The notes: a model not told the origin generated them from the sequence alone. A stretch of DNA of 64,000 bases from Amanita rubescens (GCA_015039365.1 WION01000020.1:1-64000); one strand, 5' to 3'; counted from the stretch's first letter, positions 42,420 through 53,865 are shown. Made by a program: numbers and translations.

Positions 42420-43578
42420 ATGCGACCTTCTATATTCACCCTCTTCTTCATTGTCATCTCTACAACGTGGGCGTCACTCGACACAATAGCAGTCTCGGTA
42501 CGTCTTACATATCGTTTAACAGTCCCTCAGTTCATGATGGCATCTTAGAAACGTGAATCATCACCACCTCCGTCACCTCCGCCACCTCCGCCATACTCAT
42601 CATCACATCGACAACCGTCTTCATTACGATCACATTCTTCGCGTTTAATAGAGTCGGTACCACCAACATTACCACCGTCATACGCCAGTCTTCCGCGAGT
42701 CGCCATGCCACCTCGATCTCTTATCAAGATTATGAGAAAGGCATGGGAGGTCCGAGATCAAAACCGAAAGCTCGCTGGAGGCGTTCTCGACCCCGTTTTT
42801 AAGTTGCGGTGGGACTTCCGCAATGGAGACCCAGCTTTAATGAGGAAACGGACAATAATTAGAAAGAAAGACTTCGACGCACTTGAAAGAGAGGTCAACT
42901 TGTTAATAGGGAAACCTAAGATTATCTCAGTCTCGTATATCGGACTATATTGGTGGTAAAGTATACCTAAGATTATCTACGGAGAGATATAAGTAAAAGT
43001 GAAGAGATAGAACAGTAGACGAAAACGCACCTCAGTCTCGTATATCGGACTGAGGTGACTACACTAAAAACTACTGTATTTATACGTATGTAGGCTTTGC
43101 AGCTTAACCAAATGTATGTGAAAGAGGTGAAGGTGAAAGACGAGTTGCCTTTAAGTTGTTCATTGATTGCTGTACGTGGTGATGCGCATAATGGTGCGGC
43201 AAAGCGCACAATGGCGCGGCAAAGCGCGCAGTGACGTCGTGATGCATTTCACTCCTTTCAACACAACTACCTTGTGAAGCTTGGCCGATTTGTCGCATGG
43301 TCAATGGAGGAATCACCCCGAGCCGTCTGTCCTGACGCATACGTTGTAATGTTGGACAAGAACTATGTTTCTGGAAAAGATACGAAATTACCAAAGAAGG
43401 AGCTCGAAAAACTACGCAAGGCCGCAAGAGATAGACGTGGAGATATGGATCAGGCGTAAGTCCACATATTTTTAAGGCATTCAAAGGTATCCATTGACGT
43501 TCTTGTTGTAGGGGTATCGACTCAAATGATTATGTCTATCGGCTTGAAAACGGCAAATATATTGCGGAATATGTTTGA
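42420..43578 (+). pseudogene. Putative secreted protein gene split by a solo LTR
   Basis: Signal peptide MRPSIFTLFFIVISTTWAS, first intron before Lys-Arg-Glu, then PPPSPPPPPPYSSS and a basic helical part (SLIKIMRKAWEVRDQNRKLA, FKLRWDFRNGD, ALMRKRTIIRKKDFDALERE). The frame is broken at 42901-43263 by a 363-bp insertion and resumes at LVKLGRFVAWSMEE, continuing NYVSGKDTKLPKKELEKL, intron, YVYRLENGKYIAEYV. The only lesion seen is the insertion. Apart from it, the gene is colinear with its paralogue at 38005. Read from the ATG it would give a truncated secreted protein ending in LTR sequence. Confidence 0.85.
42901..43263. mobile_element. Solo LTR with 5-bp target-site duplication
   Basis: The element starts TGTTAATAGG and ends TTTCAACA, so it has TG...CA termini with a short imperfect inverted repeat (TGTTRA). 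It is flanked by CAACT at 42896-42900 and 43264-43268. The uninterrupted paralogue at 38005 confirms that the host reading frame is continuous without it. Inside are two copies of CAGTCTCGTATATCGGACT (42929 and 43033) and a perfect 10-bp inverted repeat at 43028-43057. No internal retrotransposon genes are present, so it is what remains after recombination between two LTRs. Confidence 0.88.
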
Positions 43579-43815
43579 CTTCTAAGCTTTTGCCTTGGAG
43601 GTCTTGACCAGAGCACAAATTTGAGGCGCTGCACGTTTTCATCTGAATATATATTATACATTATTAGTTGCATATCCTAACAGCCAACGCGTTAATTGCA
43701 CGCACTTGTGATTGTGAAGTGCATTCCGTGGCCATCCGTCAGTTGCCTGATTGGGAAAGTTTAACGTGGCGGAGGCTTAATAAGCGCGCTAATGGTCCGT
43801 GCGCCGTTTCAAGGC

Positions 43816-43824
43816 CTATATAAA
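43816..43824 (+). promoter_or_regulatory. TATA box of the U2 snRNA gene
   Basis: CTATATAAA lies about 25 bp upstream of the predicted U2 5' end. Confidence 0.7.
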
Positions 43825-43842
43825 CCCGTTGAAATCATCCCA

Positions 43843-44038
43843 ATTCTTTACCACTCTGGCCTTTTGGCTTAGATCAAGTGTAGTATCTGTTCTTAATAGT
43901 TTAACCACTATTATGGAGGCACCGCCTCCATTTACTGGTTATCTAATTTTTGCCGCCCCAGTCCTCCGGGCTCTGCTTGCAACCTGGGGGCACGATGACC
44001 TTGCTATTGCACTACTGGCTTGCGTCGTCGGGGGATCT
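43843..44038 (+). ncRNA. U2 spliceosomal snRNA
   Basis: Pairs with the intron branch site in the spliceosome. The 5' part matches U2 closely (GGCCTTTTGGCTTAGATCAA, then GTGTAGTATCTGTTCTT), including the branch-site pairing element GTAGTA at 43880-43885. Structure is as expected: stem IIa with arms AATAGT/ACTATT, stem IIb GGAGGC-ACC-GCCTCC (43915-43929), the Sm site AATTTTTG (43945-43952), then stem III (CCCCAG...CTGGGG) and a terminal stem-loop with TTGCACTACTGG. The start is set by the TATA spacing and the ATTCTTTACC 5' end; the 3' end is approximate. An open frame across this segment is fortuitous. Confidence 0.92.
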
Positions 44039-44687
44039 CTTTCTTCATTTGATATTGCTTTCTGTGGGTGCCAATTGGTGCTTAATAGAGTGATCTCAAA
44101 TGTATTCTAGTAATACCTTATTTTGTAGTTGACCACATAATCTAAGTATTCCCTGTTGTTTGGCAATAACTCCTGCATTTGTTGAAGCACTTCGACGCCG
44201 TGTAACCCACTCAGCTGGAACATCTCGCGAACCTTGAAGACAATAGATACCGCTGTCATATAACTTTACATAAAGGTGATTTCATCGCTTAAGAATACTC
44301 AGGGTTGTAATATCCCACCCGCGGCTTCAATGCCCGCTAATATTCGCGCATGTTTTGCCTCTTTTTCTATTGCTGGGTTTATTCTGAAGAGTATTTCATC
44401 TAGACTTTCCGAATAGGATTGCGAACGGCTCCAAGATAAAATTGTCATCGATGCGGTATCCGTCAGCCTCCGCGACGACACAACACACCAACATTGATTT
44501 CGCGGCATGCTGTGCACGGGGCCACACAACGCACGGGATATTGCCAAGGACCACGGGCAGTCTCGATTTCAACGAGGCTGTGCAGACGCCGTCCTTCCGC
44601 AAATACCCTCTTATATCCTCATGCCCCTCGAAATGATATCATTAAGCACCCTTTCTTCTTCCCCACTTACAGGCACCAAGACTCCTG
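44039..44687. other. Spacer after the U2 gene
   Basis: No gene can be supported. Two short minus-strand frames at 44299-44602 have protein-like composition but no recognisable family and disagree in frame; they could be a decayed exon. An acceptor-like site (CCCCACTTACAG) just before 44672 may mean that the next gene has an upstream exon here. Confidence 0.35.
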
Positions 44688-45638
44688 ATGCCATTTTCAA
44701 CGACGATCGTTATCGTGACCGCTACACCTTCGGCTACATCTGAGCCCCACTATGCAAAGTCGACTATGACTACATTCGTCGCTGTCGTCTGCGGGGTAAC
44801 CGGATTTTGCATTCTCTTCGCCGTAGCTTTATTATTCTGGTGGAGGCGGAAACGATGGGCGAAGAATGCGAGGACTAGCATCGATCACGAAAAAGACCCT
44901 GCGGATGGTTGGCTACCTCGACACGCAGAGCGCCCATCGGATGGCGGACTTCCGCTACTAATGAACGACGCTCGTTCTTCGCTGGACGCTTTGGGGCGTA
45001 AGCCGCACTACCGATTGGCATCTGAACGTCGTTCGCTGCAACCGGCAGACTACGTGTTGGAGTTGTACAGACCCGAGGACGACATCGATGACGGAGATGA
45101 CGAGATGAAGAAGTACCTCGTTCCCAGTTTCACATCTCCTTTCCCCTCGCTCATGTCGAAAGGGTTCTTCATGGTCCAGCCGGAAGACCCCTCGCACGTA
45201 CGATATGATTCCTCGGAGATGATTGCGAACACGAATGGTCCGACGGTCACGGTTCAAGCCCAGGTCGCTGCGGCGCAGAATATGACGGCACGTCATAGTG
45301 ATCCAGCATCACCCAGACAGAATCTTAAATGTGCCGTATCGCGATCGTCGACTCTCAGTGCGATGTCGGTGTATTCCCAGTCAACGATATCGTCACCCCA
45401 ACAAGACTCGGATACGCCATCCCTCTCGGCCTTTCCTCTACCACCGCCGATGAGCATTCCCTCCCACCTCGTCTCACCAACAAAGATAGAAAGGGATGAT
45501 ACAATGTTGCCATCCCCCAATAGCGACATCGCCATTATCAATTACTTGGTGAGGGATAAACCTCGAGTGCCTCTTCGGTCCCCGCAACGACCTGGATCTC
45601 GCATGTCTACTATTGTAGAACCCCGTGACGAGCCATAG
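44688..45638 (+). CDS. Single-pass membrane protein with cytosolic Ser-rich tail
   Basis: 316 residues in one exon. A short Thr/Ser-rich N-terminal part is followed by one membrane helix (FVAVVCGVTGFCILFAVALL, about residues 30-50) and a strongly basic stop-transfer (WWRRKRWAKNARTS). This fixes the long C-terminal part in the cytosol. That part is Ser/Pro-rich and probably disordered. An upstream exon could add a signal peptide or ectodomain, because the ATG lies just after a plausible splice acceptor. Similar small membrane proteins are frequent in basidiomycetes. I recognise no named family. Confidence 0.65.
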   Translation: MPFSTTIVIVTATPSATSEPHYAKSTMTTFVAVVCGVTGFCILFAVALLFWWRRKRWAKNARTSIDHEKDPADGWLPRHAERPSDGGLPLLMNDARSSLDALGRKPHYRLASERRSLQPADYVLELYRPEDDIDDGDDEMKKYLVPSFTSPFPSLMSKGFFMVQPEDPSHVRYDSSEMIANTNGPTVTVQAQVAAAQNMTARHSDPASPRQNLKCAVSRSSTLSAMSVYSQSTISSPQQDSDTPSLSAFPLPPPMSIPSHLVSPTKIERDDTMLPSPNSDIAIINYLVRDKPRVPLRSPQRPGSRMSTIVEPRDEP

Positions 45639-45820
45639 GGCAGACGTCGAACAAAATGAATTTCAAGTCGTAGATGGACTTTTAATTTATACCACATGGC
45701 TTTTCTGGGACATTTGCACAATTTGTATTTTTTAATTGAACAATGTATGGACATGGGACGTTTTGACATAGTTGTCGACTATGCAAAAGTTACTCGTAAT
45801 GAGTTGCAAGTGCTATCTAA

Positions 45821-48322
45821 TCATGCAAGCTCGGCTTCTTTCTTTTTGTGCCGGCGTTTACGCTTTTTCTTGTGCGCGTCTTCTTCGCCCTGGCCATCAA
45901 TCGCTTCTTCCCCCTCATCTTCGCGCTCGCGCTTCCCATACTGCTTCGCCTCGTCTTCCTCGCCATTCTCAATGGCAGCCTTGGCCTTCATCCGCTCCTT
46001 CCTGCCCTTTCTCTTCTTCGCGGGCTTCGATCCACGTGCATGTCTATCCGCCTCACCATCACCGGCATCCATCCCAGCTCGGCCCATACGTTCCGCAATC
46101 TGCTTCTTAAGCTCACGTAACTTCTCATTCCGGTTATTATCCCACTGCGCGTCTCTCCGGTACGGTGCGTACTTTCTGATGCTCACGTATTGGTTAAGTT
46201 CTTGGTCGGTGGCCATCAGGATTTCCACAGGCGTCAATGCAAACGATTCCGGCTTGACTGGAGCATATCTGAAACGCGTTTTCATACCGGCGACCTAAAA
46301 CGGGATGTTATTCACAACTTTGATAGGCGAGAACTTTGCGCATATACGTACCACATCGTTGAAGTCCAACGCATCTAGTTCGCCCATGTACTCCTTGAGC
46401 TTGCGCTTTCGCATTTCCTCTGTTCCATCCCATTCTTCCTCATCATCGTCGCGCACGACATCCGCATCCATCTCATCAATGTCAACTCCGCCTTCGTCCA
46501 TGTGATCCTCATCATCATCCTTCTTCTTCTTTTTCTTCTTCTTCTTTTTGTCCTTCTTTGAATCATCGATGATATTAGGCTGTTCATCCCCAGAAATGTG
46601 GATATCTCCAATGTCAATGTCATCCTCCCACATAGGTTTCTCTTCGTCTACGACAGCATCAGCATCATTCGTATATAGTCTTGTCATTTGCTTGTCGTGC
46701 TCATCCGGATCCCACTCTGCATCCAAATCGAGCTGGTGCAACGCTAAAAATGATGGTTACAATCAGAATCCTCATTTCGGGAGTTATGCTCACCTTGATC
46801 CTCATCAACGTTTTTGCCTCTGCCACCTTCCTTGCCTATCATCTCCAGCTTCTTCCTGATTTCCTTCATCTTGAGATTCTTCAACCTCCGTACCTCTTCT
46901 CGCTTTTGCTCGAGTTCCGCCTCTTTCCGTTCTTGTTTTCGCGCACGAGCATCCTTCCGCGTCGAATCCTGTCGACGGACGGTATTGGGCAAGTTCCGCG
47001 GGAAGGTCGGGATCTTATCAGCACCGGGCTCCTCAAACCGGAAGTTATAGGATGATTCGAAATGGTCGTTGAGGCTTTCGAACGAGGCGTCGGAATCAAG
47101 TTCGGAATCGCCTGCATCGCTCCCGCCCTCGGCATCTGGGGCCGCTTCAGATTCGGATTCGGAGGCGAGCGCTATAGGAGATTTTGCTTTGGATTTTGAT
47201 TTCGACTTTTTGGAGGACGTCACTTCTTTGTATGTTGGGATATGTCCACTGGATTTGTCTATCCAGCCACGGTTGAGGATGTAACTAAAAACAATTTAAT
47301 AACTTGAGGAAAGAGAGAAAAAAACGCGTACCTCATAAGAAACTCGTGATCTTCCTGCTCTTTCGACTTTACTTTTGACTCTTTGCTCTTCTTTTTCTTT
47401 TTCTTCTTTTTAGCGTCAACTTCAATATCTGAGCTCTTCTCGGCTTGCGCAAACCCGTCATTGATCTTTTCAACGGTAATCAGGTCCTCCAAGTCTGAGC
47501 CGACTTCTTTCTTCAAGTAGGCTCGATACTCCTCTTCCTCTCTCTCCATCTCGTCCTTTGTTTTCTCCCGCGGAACAAGTAAACCACCACCTTCATCACT
47601 TTCATCCCCGTCTTCATCTTCACCCGCGACAGCACCGTGGAAGGCAGCAATCGTTTCGCTGCGTAGAACTTGCTGTTCCTCCACATGCGTCGGCTTTCCA
47701 AATTCAGGAGATGGCGAGCGCGACTCTCCTTCAAGCACAGCTTCAAAGGCTACTTGGCGGAGCGTAACAGGCTTGGACTGGATGTATCATACATATCTCA
47801 TCAACAAACGAGAGGAATAAATATTGGTGACTGTAATGGCATGCCTTATCCTTGGGGTCCTTCTTCTTTTTCCTGTGTGAAGAAGGATTTGTCACTCTTT
47901 GTTCTTCCTCTGATAAATGGCACGTTATTCGAACGCCAGGCGGAATTTAGGAGGCAAGCGTAACGCACCGTTATATACGTCCTTTCCTGGAATGTAGATC
48001 GCGGGATCTTTTCGCTTGATCATTGCCAAGGTGCGCAGAATCGCAGCATCCACAGCAGGTGTCAGTTCTTGCCCGTCTTCATCCTCAGACTCGGCTGACT
48101 CTGAGTCTGTCGATTCATCAGAGCCTTCTTCCTTTTCGAAGTCGGACCCATACTTGTCTTTTACTACACGCGATCACCTGTCAAAAATGCGAAATGCGGG
48201 CAGTGTGTTAACTCACGTTTTTGCAGTTCCTCTCGCTCCTTTCTATGCTGATACGCTTTGGCGAAGTGCTCGTTTACTGTCAGCTGGTGAGTTTCTTCAT
48301 TGTCAGAAGAGTCCGAGAGCAT
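45821..48322 (-). CDS. KRI1: KRI1, ribosome biogenesis factor
   Basis: Nucleolar protein needed for 40S subunit assembly. It has about six exons from ATG 48322 (MLSDSSDNEETHQLTVNEHF). Family features in order: NEHFAKAYQHRKEREELQK, an acidic Ser-rich stretch, DPAIYIPGKDVYN, EEEYRAYLKKEVGSDLEDLI, and FLMRSYILNRGWID. Then come FRFEEPGADKIPTFPRNLPN, TVRRQDSTRKDARARKQERK, and IRKKLEMIGKEGG. A Lys run (about ten Lys near 46510) and the KRI1 C-terminal domain follow: FRYAPVKPESFALTPVEILM, ATDQELNQYVSIRKYAPYR. Many acidic and Lys-rich blocks fit a nucleolar protein. It is a single-copy housekeeping gene without lesions. Confidence 0.9.
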
Positions 48323-48918
48323 CGTGTACGGTCTCTCAAGTCTTTTGGTTTGAAAAGTTGTTCTCGTAACCACGTGGTTAGTGATTCCATAATTGGAAAG
48401 TGATCGGACCAATCAGATTGAGGTGACTGTATTTAAAGTTGAGCGCCATGAGCAGCCTTGACATGTTGACTGTGCACAGGGCTGTCAGGACTCTAACATG
48501 TGCTTATGCTGTGCCCGAGTAAATGACTCGAAAGAACATTTTACAAACCACCAGAGATAAGAGATTTCGTCCTGTGGAGCGTGTGGAGTCCAGCGCTCCG
48601 TCGGTGGAGATCCACCATCAAGCTCCCAAGCTTCCAGCAGGCCGTCGTTCTTCACCCTACCAATTCACCGATATGAGAAACAGAAATACGTCTTTTTTTG
48701 ATGGGATATGCATTTGACATCGGTAAAGTTGCCAATGATAAGCTTGTCACTTTAAACCTCCGCATACTAAAAGGGCATTCCCTGATAGGAATCTATCTGA
48801 CATCACATGGCTGCGCGCAGCATAATGCGCAGCAACAATTTCCATCCTGAGCTCTCCCTTCCTGCAAGATATATATAATACGGCGCGCACAAGGCTTACG
48901 TCCAACCTTGCGATTCCC
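48323..48918. other. Divergent promoter region of KRI1 and the next gene
   Basis: No exon supported. A TATATATAATA run at about 48870 lies about 50 bp before the ATG at 48919 and is a likely TATA element for that gene. Confidence 0.45.
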
Positions 48919-50675
48919 ATGGCTTCGCCTATACCAGAACCACCATCCAATATCCCAGCAAAAGAACCTGGCAGCGCCTCCTGTTCAGAGAAGGGCGCTG
49001 ATCTACTTGATCAGCAACTACCACCTTCCTATGCGCCATATGTGCAACAACCATATCCTGGCCAACCGATCCCCGTACTGCCCCATTTCTATGTCTGCCC
49101 TATGCAACACCAGGAGCCAAGTCGACGCAGAAGACTAATACGTCGGTTCTTCGCCGCCGTCGCTTTCGCAGTGACGACCTGGGTCCTTGTGAGCGCTCTT
49201 GTTCGGAGCGTCACGGTTGTTACGCATTTCAACGCTACATTCGTAAGTGAACCCTATCAATCGCCGCCCAATGCTAACGGTGCTCTCTTTAGGAGGACTG
49301 GCCTACAGAGGAAGATTTTCCTATTCCACCCGAGCTGAAACGCGTACGATGCGTTTGGGGCGATGAAACACCGGACCAAATGCCTCTCAAAGCCTCCTTC
49401 AAACAGATCCTAAAAGCTCCGCTTACGTTCCCATTCAAGAAGGAAGAAAAGTTCGAGCTTCCCATCGATTCAGAGGCTCTCTTCTTCCTCTCGCGAGGCG
49501 TCTATTCTGGTGGACAGGTCAAAATCATAACAACGGATAAGGAGAGCGACGTTGCTAAAGTAAAGGTTCACCTCGACTATCTACGACCTGGTGGGCCGAA
49601 GATTGCCAAAGTATGCCAATTCACGCGCGCTGATGGGGAGAATGGTATCGGAATCTTTGTAAGTGCTTTTGATCAAGTTCCTATCCCAATCTAACCCTTT
49701 CACGACAGACACCTAACGAACCTCAATTCTCTCATCATCATGGTTTGAGATTCTACGTCACGATTAAGCTCCCCAAGTCCAAGTCTTCCAAACTTTTACA
49801 TATCAAGAAGTTCGAGACGGACATGCCCAATTTCACTCAGGTGTTCCGCAATGTAGGAAAGCACGTCGTCTTTGACGACATCTCGTTAACGGGTGCCAAT
49901 GGTGGTATCCTCGGAGGGGTGAGTAACGACATATCACCATTCCCATACCGTTCCTGATCATAAGCGTTTGACATCCTACAGTCCTTAGTCGCTGGAAAGG
50001 GTTCCATCGAAACGTCGAACGGTCCAGTTTCCGTCAACCTCATAAGTTCCGGCCCATTCTACATCGCTTCTCACAATGGCGGCATTTTGGGAGCTTTCAA
50101 CGTTACTGGTTCTCTCGCCTTGAAGACACGCAATGAACGCATCAAAGGCGTCATAGTCCTCAACCCTGACGCAGAAGGGTCAGCAAAGCTTGACCTGATT
50201 ACCGAAAACACGTACGTATCAGCTCTTTCGATTTCATGATATCCCTTATCTTACCTCAACACGTGATAGCATCGTCAACGTGGACGTCGCTCTCAACCCT
50301 TTCCAGAAAGACGCCAAGGGAGGAATCTATGATATTTCAGCAATCACATGCCACTCGCCCGTATCGCTTAGAATCCGCGAAGCCCCTATCGACTCGAAAC
50401 TGCTCGTAAACGTATCGGCTTCCCATGCTCCTGCCGAGGTCGTATTACCACCCACCTATGAAGGCAGTTTCGAAGTGACCACCGTCCGCTTCTGGCCGAC
50501 CGTTTTGGCCAATCCGCACGTCCACGACCCGAGCGGTGAAGGACGAAAGAGGGATGTGTTAATCGAGAAAGAAGGAAATCACGTCAATGGCATCGTCAGT
50601 TGGTCAGAGGAAGGCAAGGACAGAGGCCACGTGGAACTCAGCACGTCCCATTCGCCTGCTGTGTTGAGGTTGTGA
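48919..50675 (+). CDS. Membrane-anchored protein of a fungal DUF7330-like type
   Basis: Five exons, about 500 residues. A Pro/Gln-rich N-terminal cytosolic part with a Tyr/Pro motif (PPSYAPYVQQPYPGQ) and an Arg run (SRRRRLIRR) precedes one membrane helix (FFAAVAFAVTTWVLVSALV). The outer part is predicted beta-rich with repeats typical of adhesin-like or DUF4097-type domains: HVVFDDISLTGANGGILGG, IETSNGPVSVNLISSSG, PFYIASHNGGILGAFNVTG, and ENTSIVNVDVALN. Type II orientation follows from the positive charge before the helix. The family assignment is from memory and moderate. Function unknown; surface or cell-wall contact is plausible. Confidence 0.75.
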
Positions 50676-53122
50676 GGACTAAAATTAGTGACGACGACGA
50701 AGGAAAAAACGAAGTTCCGCGGTTACTATGGATGTAGTTATGGACTGGCTTTTTTTTTGTCTCCGCAAATTGTGTACAGTAGTGGAATTGTAAATTATGT
50801 CTGATTCCTAGACGACATACCAAACTGTTTCTGTAACAATGTTGATGTTGAGATTAATGACGGAATTAATGTTGGCAAGTGCTGAGCGGCTTCGATCGAG
50901 GTGCCTATCGCCACATTGAAGTTGTTAAACGTATTAATTGTCTTTGTTGCTCATGCATCATGTCCGAATACACCATACTTAAGCTTAATTGACGACTCAA
51001 TTTTCATCAATGTTGGCAAGTTGCTGCCGGAAGATATAAGGCGTATCTCCGCAAGTTGTTAATCGTGTCAATTGTCGTTGCTGCTGATGTCGAGACAATT
51101 ACCGTGACCTAGAAAAACACAACATATATGACGAAATCGATGTTGGCAAGGTAGCTGCTAGTACGATCGACGGGTGTATCAATCGCCGCAAGTCGAATTG
51201 TTAATTGTGTTAATTGTCGTCACTACTGATGTCGACGTCGAGACGGTTGTCTAGACAAAAAACACACCCACAGATACGTGACATTGCCAACTCACACCAC
51301 ATCCCGAAATGGAAAGCAAAAATGAAATCAGGGAAACAAAAGATATTCCCACTACATGAGATAATGATCCTTACACCATCGCATCACATATCCAACGATA
51401 ATGCAACGCATATAAAAGGAAACCTCGGCCGAAGTGCGTTCAATTGAATTCCATAATTTAATGTTTTAGTACGGAAAATAGGTAAGGGTTATGCTTCTCC
51501 CATAATGGATTAAAAATAGCGATGACAGTGACATTCGTGAGTGGTTAGAGGATGGCGGCGGCGTAAGCGAGACCAAAAATCAGAATAAAGAATAAGAAAG
51601 CGGGCCAAGGTCGGAAAGAAGTTGAGAAGTTCTAACCAAGGTCGTTCAAGCCCGTCCCGATATCACCGCGTCAATTGTCTAGTAAGCTCAGTGGTAGCTA
51701 TAGCGTGCACTGGTTGGTGGCGAGAATCGCACGTTCATGTGGTAAGTCGTTCCTCTTTGCAATTGCTTGATGTGTAAGTACTGTTAGTAGAACTAAGTAA
51801 CAGGGCACCAGGGGACAGAGTGTCACTGAGTGCACTAGAAGCGGGAGCCGAGCATTTAGTGGAGGAACCATTTGTTAGCCTGAATTGTGACTAGCTAAGG
51901 TATAGTTTAGTCTGCTGCCTAGTAGCCGCGCACGCTGTTGCTCCGCTATCAGTATCAGTGATCACTGCCACCGGCCACCGCCACTTGACGCTAAACTGCG
52001 CCGGGGAATTTTCAGAAGAGGGCAACACAAACTGACCACCATATGGCACTTGGATACGCCAGGGTTGTCAAGGTCACTCGTACGTACCGGTTATCTCCTG
52101 AGCGCACAACGGCCGCCGCTGTCATAAGTTCATACTATGGTTGACGACTCGATGAAAGTCATGGAATATGGATGTCGGCGGCCCAGTGTCCATGTATGCT
52201 ACTTACCTTGTGCGATGCGTAAAGTAGATCTGTTGACTAACCTTGCCAGCACCTCAGCTCGCTTGATCGGCGCGCGGCTCTCAGGCTACAACAAAATGTA
52301 TTGTACGATTTTCCAGGGTAGTGACTTACATGTGCTAACAACCACCGCAATTGTGTCGCAATGGCGCATATTTGCGGACACCGCATTGGACGCAACGCAT
52401 ATGGCACTAACGCGTAACGGGAGATGTAATTCGGTCCGATCGGGAAAAAATACTCCCGTCACGACGCCCATCCAGATGTGCATGCCTTAAGTCCGCCGCG
52501 CAGCTCACAACCTAGTAGCAGGCAAAAGACAGTAGTTGCTCACAAAAGTAACTCATACAATAAGCCCGAACGAAGTATGTGAGAGAGTTTCGGTAACTAT
52601 TCTACTCCACAGAATAGAGGGGCCGGGGACTAAAAATTCCCATTTTTTACACTGACACGGGTACGAGGAACATGGTTAAAGAGTGACGTCAGGTCGTGGA
52701 TTCAGAAGGGTCGTGGATGAGTAGACAAGAGAGACTATGAAAGCAAGAAGTCGTGAAGGATAGACTAGGTATTACAAGTAAAGGACTGTTTTGTAGGGGA
52801 TGCAATTATTATTGGTAAAAGTACAACGGACGTCAATTCCGTTTTTTCAGACCTGCGCGTTGAACCCAAGTTAATGATTGTCAGGAAGGGTTGGGGGAGG
52901 CCAACTTACCAGGAATTATACCTGCGCTGCAGACCTAAATGGTAGGATATTTATCTTCGCTCGTAGTGCTGCCATCTTGCTCATCTTTGGAGGCTTGCTG
53001 CTCACTGGCATCTCACGGAAGACGACTGATATTGGGAGCGAGTCTTCCCAACACATCAGTGACGGTCTCCAGTCAACCTTGGACGGATCATTTAGGAATA
53101 GATCGTCCTCGACCTATTGTCC
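50676..53122. other. Gene-poor stretch of 2.4 kb
   Basis: No gene can be supported. It contains the degenerate tandem repeats at 50871-51260, a tRNA A-box-like stretch near 51680, a 117-codon open frame (52137-52490) with no recognisable features, and low-complexity AT-rich pieces. Composition and repeat content suggest old transposon or spacer DNA. Confidence 0.45.
50871..51260. repeat. Three degenerate tandem repeats of 110-140 bp
   Basis: Each unit opens with ATGTTGGCAAG (50870, 51011, 51141) and contains CGCAAGTTGTTAAT-like and GTGTTAATTGTCGTTGCTGC-like blocks, ending near GATGTCGAGAC. Spacing between starts is 141 and then 130 bp. Confidence 0.7.
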
Positions 53123-53865
53123 CTATTGTAAGTGACACTCATACGTGACAAAAAGGCAGCTTACAGAAAAATCGGTGTCGATAATGGGGTGGTTCTTGAT
53201 CGCATCGATATGGCTGAAGCTCGAGACTTCAGACTCATCGTCGTCGTCAAAGCTGACAAAGCTCTTGACGTCCTGTGTTTCCACTTCATATTTGTCGTCT
53301 TCGACATCGTCATCACTATCCCAAAAGGCGCTGGATGCGGTGTCGATAAATGAATATGAATCCTCTTCTCGCTTCCGCTTTTCCGGACTTTGCGGTTGAA
53401 TGGTTGAATGACTTGTGGAGCCTCCAGGGTGGATGTAGATTTGGGGAAGCGTCCGGTAAGAAGGTGGGCCGGAGATTGGCGTCTTAAGTTCAGGCTCGGG
53501 GTCTTGCTCAGGGAAGAGGATGTCCCAACATGATTGGGCAAAGGCATTGGTAGGCGTGTAGAGCAAATCGGCGGTTAGACCCTCCAAACATGATTGATCA
53601 AATCCAACCGCCAGGGTCGTTGAGTCAAGAATCTCATGGAAGCTGGCCGGTGTTCGGTCATCAAATGTTGTATCAATGACGCTGATGGCAGGTGAGACGG
53701 GAGCCGAACGATATGGGCAGGGTGGGAGAGGTCTCCGTCTGATATCCTGGCCGCCTGCGGGAAGAGGGTATGGGGGAGCGCTCTGCACGTGGAGAAAAAA
53801 AAAGGTGAGCTGTAGAAGCAGAGAAGTAGATGTCAACGCACCTGAGGGTAACGTTGAGTGTACAT
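53123..53865 (-). CDS. Unknown acidic Ser/Pro-rich protein
   Basis: Two exons. The ATG at 53865 begins MYTQRYPQ; an intron of about 70 nt (GTGCGTTG...CACGTGCAG) leads to SAPPYPLPAGGQDIRRRPLP. The longer open frame without this intron lacks an ATG. The middle is unremarkable (FDDRTPASFHEILDSTTLAV, LLYTPTNAFAQSCWDILFPE). The C-terminal third is acidic (DSDDDVEDDKYEVE, SFDDDDESEVSSF). A TATATATATAG stretch at about 53934 lies upstream. No family recognised. Confidence 0.55.

Noticed and set aside
43799..44110. 103-codon plus-strand open frame
   Set aside because: It covers the U2 snRNA gene; sequence and fold are explained by U2.
46305..47284. Several plus-strand Ser-rich open frames
   Set aside because: They are antisense of the acidic and Lys-rich parts of KRI1.
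51675..51760. tRNA-like stretch with A-box AGCTCAGTGGTAG
   Set aside because: No acceptable B box, acceptor stem or anticodon arm could be formed. At most it is a tRNA-derived repeat remnant.
52137..52490. 117-codon plus-strand open frame in the gene-poor region
   Set aside because: Composition is not protein-like enough and there is no family feature, intron or promoter context.
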